NCBI GenBank assembly: GCA_963576735.1
Contig: OY755174.1
Location: forward strand, 1,488,001 to 1,552,000
DNA length: 64,000 nucleotides
Source of the DNA: Bedellia somnulentella
Taxonomy: Eukaryota > Arthropoda > Insecta > Lepidoptera > Bedelliidae
Reading direction: 5' to 3'
Position 1 is the stretch's first letter. Each line of letters starts with the position of its first letter. Below, piece by piece: positions 43,101 to 57,200 of the stretch. Under the pieces are notes generated by a model. It searched no databases. It was not told the DNA's origin and saw nothing but the letters and a program-made list of their open reading frames with translations. A program made the translations under genes and the position numbers.

Positions 43101-46100
43101 ACAAAAAACTTGATAAGTGAAAAACCACCAGAGACTTCAGTAATCATAAAAAAATAACATTTAATGTAAGCGCCGCCGTTGGCCCAAAAACTTCCGCCCA
43201 GATGCAAATAATAAATTATACTTAATAATAAGCTAAACACTTAACGCACTAAGTTGCAAGATACAGCACCTATCAATTACCGACTGATGGATGCAATTTT
43301 CTGATCAGATCTAATTACAGAGTCTTGAATCAGTCTCAAAGAAGGCCTTTATTAAAGCGTTTGCTCCAATTGCACGTGCATTCAAACCTTTACCTCGAAA
43401 GGGTGCAACTCTGTATATGCCTTTTAACTTAAAATTGCGCAGACGAAGAAGTGAAAAATTTAGGAAACCGGTCCTTGTCCTGAAGTACTTATATTGTAAA
43501 TGCGAAAGTTTGTGTGTCTATTTATATGATGGAGGACTTTCACGTTAACATGGCTTAGATAAAATTTCAAATAAAAATATTTAACCCATGGGTTACTACC
43601 GGAATGTAATCACTATTCCACTATTACAGTGTTGGGAGTCAATCGGCTCTCAAAGTAGGGCTGAGTCAGTACCAATTCGCTATTGCAGTGGTGCAAATAT
43701 TTTTAATTTTTTGTGAATTACTTAAAATGTTGTTATAATGTTGTTATGTTTATTGTGTTAGTTTTTAGCTTACTTTTATATTTAACTTAGTATTGCATGC
43801 TGTGGCTACAATTCCCAGACACTTTCTGTTGCCTCCGGTGTTCCCCAGGGATCTCATTTAGGTCCTCTATTATTCATAATTTTCATAAATGACATTTTGG
43901 AAAATGTTTCTAAATCAAAAGTATTACTTTACGCTGATGATTTAAAAATATACAAGGAAATACATAACACTGAAGATGATCCAATTCACCTGCAACATGA
44001 ATGGACGCAAATAACTAAGTGGTGTATTACAAACCGGATGTCCTTGAATGAGTCAAAATGCTACAGTATCAACTTCAGCAGAAAACGTCATCAATCTTCA
44101 CTGGATTATAGGGTCAATGATAAACCACCTTAACAAGTATCAGTGATCAGAGATCTTGGAGTGCTGCTTGATGATGTTGCAAAATTTGACCAGCACATTG
44201 ATGCCGTGTGCAAAAGAGCTAGCAAGGCGCTTGGTTTTGTGATCCGCAAAGCAAAAATCTTTCGTTCCCCTTGCATTCTTGTTCTGCTGTACAATTCTTA
44301 TGTGCGTAGTACTTTAGAGTATTGCAGTTGTGTCTGGAACCCCATATATTCTGTTCACTCAGATCGCATCGAGAGAATTCAGAAACGGTTTTGTTATCAT
44401 CTGAGCTATGCCGATAATAAATCCCGTGTTCTTCCAACTTACGCCGATCGTCTTCACTATAATGGCCTTGATACCCTTGCCAATCGCAGAACGCGGGCAG
44501 ACCTTGTCATATTGCATAAAATTTTGAATAACGACATTGAGAGCCCCGATTTACTGCAAAAAATCCATGTAAATGTTCCTCGCATTACAACTAGACTGGA
44601 AAACCGGTTACCATTCAAAACGAATATTTGTCGCACAAATGTAGGCTTACACGCTCCCCTTACTCGTATACAGAACACATGCAATAGACTTAGAGCTGAC
44701 CTGGACATTTTTGATGGTAATGTTAGTAAAATCAAAGATATGAAATTATAATTGTAATTGTTATGGTCTTTTTTTTTTATTTTATTTGTTGTTTTTTATT
44801 TTAGTTCCTATTTTGGTTCCTTTTTATTAAGATTAAGTTTTTGTTGTTTTGTTAGTCCATTTAAGTCACTTAGAATTTAAAATTAAATTAATGTTCACAA
44901 AATCATAGGCATGTTGACTCAAAAGTTTTTAGGTTCTACAATGCGCACGTTGCTATGAAATGTATAGATTGAATTTGTTATCTTGTTGTAAGCAACCTGT
45001 TTTTTGAGCAAATAAATAAATAAAAAAAAAAAAAAAAAAGTAATTTCATTAATTTTATATGTTTTTTTTGTGCAACAAATGGCGAATAAACATCTTCTTT
45101 TCTTTTCTTTTTTTTCTATTCCCGTGGAATAATCAATCATTTGCGGTGCAGTACCGGCTTAGAATGTCAATACCCCTTTCTACCCACGGGTACCGTAAGA
45201 GGCGACTAAGGGTATGGGGATTATTTAAGTGGTTTTGGGCGATGCGGTTGGAGACCCAACACCAAAGAAACTATATTTCTATCATCTTGTCCCCTATCAT
45301 TTTCCAAATGGGGCTGAGGAGTTTTTGACTGGCAAACATAGAACGCACAACCGAAACTACAGGTGGGAGGTGTTTGAAATTTGGTGGGCGACATTTGTCA
45401 GTAATGAGTAAATGAGCATGAAGAAATTTCCCGAATTTCTTACAGGAAAGGGAATAAATGAGTTTGAACAGTATATCTGAAAGTTTTTAACTTATAAGTT
45501 AAAATTCAGTTTACCTACAAACCGATCAACGAGTCTTGCTGTGATAATGATTGACCTATAATTTTCACAGTTTCCTGTACCGGGATATATCCGTATAACT
45601 TAAGCTACCTGAGCACTTCGGTATGTAAAACTTTCAGTAGTGTTGGTGTGTACAAGTGTCATTTTTCTCACGATTACGGGAAAAAAATAGGATAGACTGT
45701 GTTTACAAACTTTTACATCATAACGGCGACTTTAATGGCGTTATACTTACGAAAAAATAAATAAACGGATTTTGTCACAGCCGAGATGAATAACATACAG
45801 TTACTCACAGTTATAAATCCCTAAAAGGGATAGCCAAAGCCAAGGATTTACAAATTCGTCATTGTAAGAAATCTTAAATTTGTTTGGTGTGTTTATTGGT
45901 GAGTATATTGTATATTGAGTGCTTTCCATAACACAAACGGGACAAAGAATAGGCAAGATCTAAGGATACAGCCCAAATTGAGATATATATGTTGGTTCAT
46001 TGTGTTGATTTTGTGAAATTTGGAGGGAAGGGGGATAAAGTGGATTTTTCTACACAGTCTTTATTTATGGTTTCGTGGCAAGTATAAAAGATAATTTAGT

Positions 46101-49100
46101 CTAATCGGATAACGAAGCTCCGAACGGTGAGCTAGTAGTTTATACAGAGAAGGAGTGAACGATGCAGAATTTTTACTATCTGAACTTTACTATATGTTAT
46201 CAATAAAACAAAATTTAAGAACATTAGACGGTCATTAAAACTTACTACTCAATCATTGCCTATCTCCAAATCGTAATATAACATTTTGGAACATTTGAAT
46301 TGTTCTAGAATTCATATAGTGAATTTATTTTAAAAAGTCTTGAAATCTACTGGAACCAAACTCAGTACAGATAGGTTAACAAAATCGATATATTAAAACT
46401 ATACTGAAAATTTGTATATTTATAGGAATTGAATTCTCATCACTGAATTATCATTATTTCGTATGAAGCAAGTAGATTCAAGAGCAAGATAGATAGCTTT
46501 CATAGATAGATTCATAGCTTTTCCATAAGTAGACGAGATTAGTAATTTCTTGATATACACATTTATATGACAAGTTCTTGGCGACACTTAATTTAGCAAC
46601 ATAAAATTAAGTGTAACATTATTTTTCTTGTTAAAGCACCAAAATCGACGGAAATTACTCATGAATCATGTTTTAAATAGGACCACGAAGATAATAGTTG
46701 TTTTTATGATGATGATGATATTTAGGTAATGTGAGAATTAGTTGCAAGTTTTGGCGCAACGGAAACACAAAATTGCATCCGCTATAAATAATCAAAGATT
46801 TCGTATAGATTAAATTAATCCTGTGTTATTATATTTTTTATTACTTTGTTAATTGAAACTCTGTGTCTGGTTATCTCGAAATTATACGAAGACACTTGAT
46901 TACGGATTTTTTAATTTAGCAATATTCTTGTATTTAAAAGCATGAGCTGTTTACTTTGCTAAAACGACTACATCAAGGAAATGAATATGTCTTTTTATTG
47001 TATAACATAATTGTGTATTTACAAAGGTCGTACATACATACATATACTCACGGCTATAATTCCCTAAACGGGGTAGCCAGAGCTTTGGAATAAGAAATTC
47101 CTCAGCCACTTTAGGAAGTTGAGTGGGGAAAAGATGGTAATAATAAATGTTTTGGTGACGGGTCTCCAACAGCCCTTATACCCTTAGTCGCCTCTTACGA
47201 TCACCCACGGGTAGAAATGGGGTAGTGTTATTCTAAGCCGTCACTACACAGCAAAGCCGACACTACACAGCTAAGGTCGTACCTTAACAATGACAAAATT
47301 GTTCTCATGCCATCCAGAGGTTGTGTGTGAGAAGATATAACTTTTAGTGATAGTGCATAGAAAAGTCCATTAGTTTTAGTTAGCATTTAAAATAATGAAA
47401 CAAATGTTTTCTAAGTATATTTTGTGACTATGTCACAATATCATTTCTTTTTGCTATTAATGATGCGTGATAGTGATAACGATAGTCAGTATTTTAGTGA
47501 TAATAAATCGTGTCAGTTTTTTCTGCGCCCTTTTCACAAATAACAAGTATTAATCTTATAAATGTTGTCTCCATAAGATCGCTTATATCAGTATTCATCT
47601 CATAAATGTTATCTTTATAAGATCGCTTGTATCAGTAAAAACATCATTTCTATGCAAATTTATGGCATAAAGTCTTTATCAAACTAATTCGGTAATGTGT
47701 TTCAGATAGTTATCTGGATACCGACAGGACGATCTTCATACATACATACATATACTCACGGCTATAAATCCCTAGAAGGGGTAGGCAGAGCTAAGAAATC
47801 AGAAATTCCTCAGCCACTTTTGGAAGTTGTGTGGGGAAAAGAATGGATCAACGATCTTCATATGATCATTGAATTAAACTAAATGGGTACTTTACTCGTT
47901 AACTTCTAAAAAGGGCTGAAGGTAAAAAAAAGGATACGGTTATCATATTAAAGGAGTTTTATAACAAGACGAAATTCACAACATCAGTAAGCAAAATATG
48001 ATGTCAATGTCACAGAATAAACAACACTAAAAATACAATTCCGAGTTTTGTAATCACCAATTTTATACCCAACATCACCAACTCAATGTTCACTACTAAT
48101 AGTACCGAAAATCACATGACATTTTAGCCACCTGTTGTTCAGAGTATCTACGTTTTGCTTGATTAGTACATTCCCGTTATAGTGGGACAATCACCGCTTT
48201 TTACGAATAACTCAGACATGAGGTTTTGTTCATGGCGATATCCTCCAATACTACAAAATTCGATAAATAAACCCACCTTATGACGAGAGAACAGCTATTT
48301 GCGAGGCCCAATTCAGGGTTCGAGTATATACACCACCTCTAGGAGCGGTGGAGGTCCCACTGAGCTATTAAGTTTGTTAGGGGACATAAAGTGAAATAAT
48401 CATCATATAGTTGAAGAGTTCAAAGGGGTTGTAAAGTAAATGCATTAATAAAAACTAAACTACTCACCCAAAATATCATCTTAGACAAATAATAAGGACC
48501 AGGAGAGTAAAGCCCGCTAGCAGTTTCTCGCAACAGCACGGGCATTTCGCCAGGAAACGTGATAAATACAGCATAGATGAAGAGGAATATGTCCTCTGTG
48601 ATGATGAGGTAGAGCAGACCTTCCACGTTCTGGATGTCGCGTTGGTCCAGGTCTTTGAAGTGGCCTACGTACGGCACCGAAATTATTAGGCCGACGAACT
48701 GAAATAATATAGTTTATTAGTATCCACTTTCATGACCTACGTACGGCACCGAAATAATTAGGCCGACGAACTGAAAAAATATATTTTTTTTGTAATCCAC
48801 TTTCATGACTTAACTACTGCACCGAAATGATTGGAATGACAAACTGAAATGATATCAAAGTTTTAGAGTCCGGTTTTATGAGTATCTATAGTGTTATGAT
48901 GTGATGTTATCTGTTTAAATTTTAAGGTGTCTCGGCTCTGAATTTGAACAGACTTCTTTTAGTTTAAAGTTATGTCTAGAAGGATCCGTTATGCAAAATA
49001 ATATACGATCTCCTAGATAATATTTATTATGATTAGAGTGAAGTGTCAGCTTAGAATAGCACTAACTCATTTCTTTCCGCGGGTTTTGTAAATGCATTGG

Positions 49101-51247
49101 GTCTTGTTGAGTGATAGTTGGGCGATGCCAATGGATGACCAACATCAACAACAACAACCCTTATTTTAAAGTCCTCTACCGACTTAACATCCAAAATTGG
49201 CTGAAAAACATTTAATTCTGAAGTTTCGGCTACCCCTTTTTGGGATGTATTGCCTTGAGTACAAACATACAGCTTTCAGCATATAAATAAAATTAACTGC
49301 TTTAAAAAAGCTAAAGTTTTGTCTAGGTCTAGGTCGCTTAAACGAATTTATTTAATCTAATCATTGTGTAGACCAAGAATTAACATTAGGAATATTTGTT
49401 ACTATTTTATGCATTGTGTTTTAAATAAGACAAATTATTACCATAAATAAGAGTAATTCTGCTATCCATATCGAGCTATTGTGCTTGACTGACTGTATAT
49501 TTCTCCACATGAGCCAGTAGAATTGGACGAAGAAGTTCACTTTCTTTCTAAAAATAGCAAATTCATTAGTAAGTCATTTTAAAACTGCCAACTAAATAAA
49601 TATTCAGTACTTGGCTGCACAAAAAAGAAACAAGAATAGTAAAACACAGAAAAGGGTAAAACGTAGAGAACTTAACTAAATACAGAAGAAACGAAGCGTG
49701 ACATCCGTAAATGATTCAGTGCATTTCTACATTTATATTTATTCTATTATTTGTGTTGCATACAAAAGTTTACATATTCTATTATATATGTCGTAAAATG
49801 TATATATGTATTTTATTTAAAAATCTTTATATATATTGCATATGTATTGTATTTATTAAATATTATTTATTTTATGGAATACTATATGTAAGTGTGTTAG
49901 AACTTAATAAATATTTAGTAATATTTAAAATAAATAGATAATAGTTTGACGAATAATTTTAGTTTTTAAGCAAATCAGTTTAATTTATTGGACATCTACC
50001 AAACATGTTTTTAATCCAGCAAATCTTTCCATTCATGGGTTGTCTGGAAGAGATCGCTCTTAGTGATAAGACCGCCAGTTGTACTTTGGCTTTTGTACCG
50101 ATCTTTTTTTGTAATTGTTGTTTATTTGTGATGTGCACATCACAAATAATAAAGAGTTTTTTATTATTATTTTGGGAACATTCTTTAGTTTCTCGCCTCT
50201 CCCATGGCCGAAACAGAAAATTAGAATTTTAAATGGGAGAGGCGGTACTCCCCGACAAGAGCACAGTCGGTCGGGGTCAGGGAGTCAAGTTCAAGAACCG
50301 ACGGACGATCCGAGCCGTATCGAGCAGCACCGCTTTCTGCATCTGTGCTGGAACCGACACGCCACAGAAATCCAACCGCCTCAAGTTGGTCGCGAGACTG
50401 GTGGGAATTAACCCGTGCGCGGACAAAACAATTGGGATTATTTCTGTCGAAGTTACACCCCACATGTCGGTGATCTCGTGAGCCAGATCGAGATATTTAT
50501 TATTATTATTTATTATTAAATGAAGCAAATGTATGACCAACAAAAGTCAGAACATAGAATCAACCAATCAGGGCGTAGGGACAACTTACTTTGTCAATTA
50601 ATTTTTAGTGGATTTATTTAAGCAATTTTTGTACAGAACTACGTTTCAATTCCACTTACGATAAGTTCTCTATGGGGTAAAATAAGGCAACATACGAGTT
50701 TTGTAGGTTTTGAAATAATTTTGTTGACACCAGAAAAGTGTAAATGATTTGAACACTGAGTCACGTGATGTTTAAAATTAACGGTGTATCTGCCACTTCT
50801 TCTGGAATATATGGCAGGTGTAAGCTGTGATTACAATTTATTACTATAATTATGAAAAAATAAGTTTAGAAGATTGAAAATTAAATTAATTATAATATTT
50901 TTATAATGGGATACGATTTCTTGGCGGCTATAGTTGGTTTTACTAAGTTTGTTCTACAAGACACAGCATCAGGGATTATTATAAAGAGGCGGGAATCGAA
51001 CCCGCGACCGCGGGTATACGCCCCCGTCGCACTGCCAATTGAGCTACCGTGTCAATGGCTTCCAGCGCGAAATTCTTCTATCCTTTGTTTCTTTTTCACT
51101 TTTAAAAATAAAATAAAATAATCATTTATCTATACTTATAATAAATCTGTAGAGAGGTCAATTCTGTACATGAAATATATTTTCAAAATAACTATCAGGT
51201 GGTGATTAGGGATCGATACTGATGCCAAAAATGCAATCAGTAAAATT

Positions 51248-51289
<42 letters not shown>

Positions 51290-54200
51290 GGTTTGTATGT
51301 TCCTTATGGAAACAAAAACTACTCGACGGATTTTAACGAAACTTGGTACAATTATTCTTCATACTCCTGCGCAGGTTTTTGTATACTTTCCAGCGGAGTA
51401 GTAAAGGGGAATTTTGGGAAATTTTGGGAAAACGGGAGAAGTTACTCCATTTTTTAAGCTTCCGTCGCGTGTGCAGCCTTAATGCTTAAACTTACATAGA
51501 AATCATGTATGACGGAAATATTCTTCATAAAATTATCTAAAAAAAAAAACCTCAACAGTTTATGTCTATCTTTTACGGTTGACTCACAATAACACGGGTA
51601 ATTCCTGATAGCTTAGCAGTTCGGAACATTCTGATTATATTTGTTTACTCTTACGTTTGTAAACCTCTCACTCATCCCTAATTTAAAAAAGGTAACATTA
51701 TTACCTATTCAATAAAAAAAGAATCATAGAAATCGGTAGAAAAACACCGAAATTATACATAAAATAAGCCATCGCGCCCGTGACCAAAACCGAATCGTTA
51801 CTAATTTACATATAACATACTAGATGGCGCCAGTAGTTGCATCCTACAACACGTAATGATTTATTTTTTAGATTGTTATAAATACTTCATAGCGTTTTAT
51901 TCCAAAATTTCCTATTAAACGGAAATACTGAACCGTTCATTAAAGCGCATTAAAAATCACCAAATTACACTGTTTAGGGAGTGCTATAAATTTAATAAAT
52001 TGAAAACATTGCGCTGAATATCACAATGCTTGAGCAGCGACTGAAGAAAGAAACCTCAGATATTTAAAAAACAACGCTACCCGTGCGAAGCTGGGACGAT
52101 CCACTAGTTTCAAAATAAAAAGATAAATCTTTGTTTTTTGAACGTCAAATTTTTACTTAATACTAAGTTTACTTCGGATTCGGAAGGTGTTTTGTTGAGA
52201 GAAGAACCCGTAAGAAACTCGTCAACACACATCTTTTTCTACGTCCATTACAATTTTGGTGTTAGCCCGGAAACATCCTGCACAGAGCCCTGATGACACC
52301 AAGCCACTTCATCATTAATGTAATCATTGACATTGTAATAGGCTTTCGAACTAAGATTTCTTTTAACTGCTGCTTTGAATTTTGTTTCTGATAAATTTAA
52401 AATGTCCTCAGGTATTTTATTATACATTTTTACGCATAACCCCATGAAAGATGTATTTACTTTTGACAATCTGTATTTTGGTACTGATATTTTATTGTTG
52501 TCTCTCAGGTTTCGAATATGTCTGTCACAATTTTTCACAAAAGAGGCCTGATTCTTTCTTACATACATAATATTTTCATAAATATATTGACATGGCAGCG
52601 TCATTATATTTATTGTTTTAAACAATTCCCTCAGGGAATCTCGGGATCTCAAATTGTATATAGCTCTTATTGCTCTCTTTTGGAGAATAAATATGGAATC
52701 AACATTAGCTGCTCTGCCCCAGAGTAAAATACCGTAAGACATTACTATGAAAATAGCTGTAATAAACTAATCGAGCTGTCTGTACATCTGTCAAATGTCT
52801 TAATTTCCTAACGGCATATGCAGCACTACTTAGCCTGCCAGCTAGTGAGCTAATGTGGGGTTTTAAGTAGTGTTTGCGTTCCCTACTTCCGAATTCTTTA
52901 CAAATTCGGAATCGTTATATCGTCCAAATAATCCCCACATGAGGTTTTCATGAACAAAAACAGTCAAACAACATCATCAGGGACCCGCTAGATCGACTTC
53001 GTAAAAGATTGAACATTTAAGTTGTGCCAACATTAAACTAATTTTTTTCATAATTTCTCTAAGTCAAAGGTCTTCTATCACTTCTATCACTTCTCACCTC
53101 TCATGAAATTTACAGTGATGTGTTTCGGAGCAAACAAATATACCTACAAACAAAATCTCTTTTTTAATGAATAAATAGATAGGTATGTTCCCTTTCTACC
53201 CACGGGTGTCGTAAGAGGCGACTAAGGGTATTGGGGCTTTTTATTGGATTTTCCCCACTCAACTTCCAAAAGTGGCTGAGGAATTTATAATTCCTTAGCT
53301 CTGGTTACCCCTTCTAGGGAAATATAGCCGTGGGTATATGTATGTATGTATGTATGTAAATAGATAGGTATGTCTTTCAGCTCACTCTCATTTGCCTACA
53401 TCTTCTAGGACTGAACTAATAAAGTTTGTAAGTATCGTAAGTATCTCTATCTAGAATTAAATAATGAGTTTTATGATAAAAATACTACAACTTCTTCATA
53501 AATATAGACATTAAACATCCATTAGTCTTTTATAACATTTTAATTATAGATTGATAAAACGTCCAGTTTCCTATCCATTAACAGTCTTCCGTCATCACAT
53601 AGCTCTCATTTTAATAGATGCAATTAAAAAGACGTTTTTTTTTACTTACAACGTTAAATATTTCTCGAAATGTTGATTCTGAAACAAAAATAAATATTTT
53701 ACTTAAGGTTCAAATAATATTATTCCTAAAAATATAGGATTACAAAAAATATTTATATTATGTATTAGAGATGTAAAACGTATTCGGAAAATAATCAGTA
53801 ATCGAATTATCTAATATAAATATCCAATTGTATTTAAGCTTTAGGAGGGGGAAAAGATTTATTATAAGGCAGCTTTGCATGTTCCATTTTCAAATTGAAA
53901 TCATATGAATCAATATGTGATGTCAGTTTGAATATGTATCAACATGTGATGTCAATTTGAAAATGGAACATGCAAAGGTGCCTCATGTTGATACATATGA
54001 TGTCAATTTGAAAATGGAACATGCAAAGGTGCCTCATGTTGATACATATGATGTCAATTTGAAAATGGAACATGCAAAGGTGCCTTATGTTGATACATAT
54101 GATGTCAATTTGAAAATGGAACATGCAAAGCTGCCTTATGTTGATACATATGATGTCAATTTGAAAATGGAACATGCAAAGCTGCCTTATTACAAATCTT

Positions 54201-57200
54201 TTCCCCCTCCTAAAGCTTAAATACAATTGTATATTTATATTAAATAATTCGATTACTGAACATTCAATTACTCTATCATGTTTGCTACATGTACATGTAT
54301 GACATGTATTACTTTTGCAAGTGTATCATACATATATAAGTGATCGGTAATTACCTGATTACAGTCACCATTGTAATATTCTACTTCATCGGTAATTTTC
54401 CCGACATTCTTCTCGATTTCGGCGGCAATGTCCGAACGCGAGAACTCGTCGCATATTCGCCTTACTCGCTCTCGGCTCTCGAATTCGTTTTCAACATCGA
54501 TTCCTAGTATCGATACAAAGTATTCGGCCGGATTGTAGCCGACTGGGCATTTGTAGTTGAGCCTATAACAATATTAGAAATATAGTAGACGATCATTTAT
54601 CACGGATTTATCAAAATCGTGTCTATTTAATATTTCAAAAAAGGCATCGGAATGGTTTCATTTAATTTAAGTTACAGCTGTTTCGGTGATGTCAGAATAA
54701 TATCGATAAATGATTTTATTTATTGTTAGTCGTTAAGATATTTTTTTTATTCCAAAAAGGTGTCATAAAATGAATCTAGTAAAGAAACACATGCATTAAA
54801 AAGCGATAAATATTGTAGATGACTCAGATAATTCGGTCCAAAAAAAAACATTTAATTTGCAACGTATTGCCTAGTTTGCATTCCGAAGCCAACTTTATTT
54901 CTAGTTTTAATTTGTTGATAAGTTGCAAAAAAGATATTTGGGCAATAAAATATATGTTGTCGCAGTATCGATATTTGATTTCCGTTGAGATAGTAAAATT
55001 AACTCAGAAATTCATTCTTCTCACTAAGTTATTGATGTTATTAGTATCTGTCTCCCATAATTAGCCTTATTGTTTTCTTTTCTACTTTACTTTGCTGTGT
55101 AAGCTTGGCCTAGAATATCACTAACCCATTTATTACCGCGAATGTCACAAGAGGTGACTTAGGGTGTCGGTGTCTTGAAGTGAGTTATGGGCCATGTAGC
55201 TGGAGACCATCACCAACCGTCCTTTATTGTACAATCTTTTCCCGACTAAACTTCTATTACTTCTAAGTGGCTGGGGAATTGCAATCTCATAAGCTATACA
55301 CATCCATTGCTCTTTTTTCACTTTAAACACAAAGTTCGGTACAACCAAAATTATTCCTTTATGTAAAGGCTGACATTAAACTTAACCCGGCGCATCTGAA
55401 AGTACCGCGAAGCCGCGCTCAAATTGGAGCATACACAGAACTGGTTTGGGAGAATGATATTTTCGTCATTATCTGATCCTTCCATTCTATTTATAGTAGC
55501 AGAGTTTTTGGTTTAAAACTGATGTTAAGGTTATATTTGGTTATTTCGGGATGTAATAGCAAATTTAAAGGTCAATTTTGTTTGAGTGCAGTTTGAGTAT
55601 GCAAGTGTTGTATTATATATAATTAATGCTTGTAACTTATTGAATCATTTACCAATTACAAGGCCAAGATAAAGTCAGTCCACAACAGAATTCCATTTTG
55701 TTTAAGTTGGCCAAATAAACGTCCCAGTCAAAGTATACACTATTAAAGTAAATTTTAAAAGCTTTTAACAAATAAGTTTCTTAAAAACGGCAAAGGCTGA
55801 AGGAATGCCTACTTGGATTAATTTGAACGTAACTTGGAATTAACTGACTTCGAACGATCAGTAATCGTGAAAGTTATAAAAAAACAAATCTGCTTAAGTA
55901 TTACTTGGTCACGCACATCCAGGACCTTCGTTAAGTACTTGAAATGACATTTCCAATTCATGTTTAAAGTAGTATTTAGCAACTGACACTGCCATTAAAA
56001 AGTTATGCAACTTATACTTAAAAGGTTTTTAACAGCTTATGCAGATTAAAGGTTATTGACGTTTAATGAGTAACAAGTAAACAAAAAATACAATTACTAA
56101 AACTCATTTATTCCTCGTAAAAGTGCTACAAAGTTTACATAGTTTTGCCTTTTAGTCGCATAAATTATTGCTCTTAATATTTATTTATTTAGCGCTTGGG
56201 CTTCTAAACTTATTTCTTACGAACGTGAATAAAAACATTATAACTTCATTAGATACAATCGGGAAAAATGTTAAAAAAAGTTGCTCTACAAAGAGCATTT
56301 ACTATAACAAATTTTGTGAATGAACCTATATATCAGTTTAGAATGATTTATGCAAATATTCACACTGCACGCCGCCGTTTCGTTGCAGCGAATATACTTC
56401 ATCAAAGCTGTCCTTGGAATATCATAATTAATCATATTGCAGTGTCAATACACTTAAGTATTTCAAGAATTATAAGCTAGCTTATAAAACTCTTAGCCGT
56501 TCATTCTATTTAATAAAATAATCCTTTTGAAGATGTTTTTTTTAAGTAATTACATTGTACAGAGTATTTTTATTTACCAAGTAACTTAAAGATACCAATT
56601 CATGCCCCCAATAACCCTTTCATTAAATATCCTTACATAATTTAAGCACACAGCGCAATGTGCAAAATGTAATTAAGAACAGCGGTAAGAAATGCTTGTT
56701 AAAGTTTAAACTTCACCCAGGCCTTAAATTTACTAAGTAGGCAGTGTGCTGTCACACAACTTAATGAAGAAGAATAAAAACAAGTCGCCATTAATGAATA
56801 CATCCTTCTTTGAAAAATATTGTGAAATCGGCACATGGTTTGTCAGTTCAAAATGCTAGTTCAAGGTCGGATGCCGGTCTAGAAATACATTAGCTATTTT
56901 TGTAAGTTATTTTGTATCCGACTGTTAAAAAAGCGAGATGATGATTTGTCAGATAATTTTGAGTGTTTTTTGTCGCGCTTGTGAAGAAAGATCGTAAGAA
57001 ACAGCCGCCATAGTCTCTGCCTACCCGAATGGGGATAAATGGTACAGAATAATTAAGATTGAAATTCGCACCATATTGACATTTCCTGAGTGCCAAAATT
57101 ACTTATTAGGAAATAAAGTAAATTATAATGCCGTGTAGTGCCGGCTTAGAATGTCATTACCCCTTTTCCCCATGGGTGTCGTAACAGGCGACTAAGGGTA

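Noticed and set aside
50233..50481. 82-codon plus frame ([15 protein letters not shown]...)
   Set aside because: Antisense of the LINE C-terminal fragment, whose minus-strand peptide has a recognisable family pattern.
53939..54226. Repetitive 87-95 codon proteins on both strands
   Set aside because: They are by-products of a 51-bp repeat, a multiple of three, inside a fold-back element; no start context or homology.
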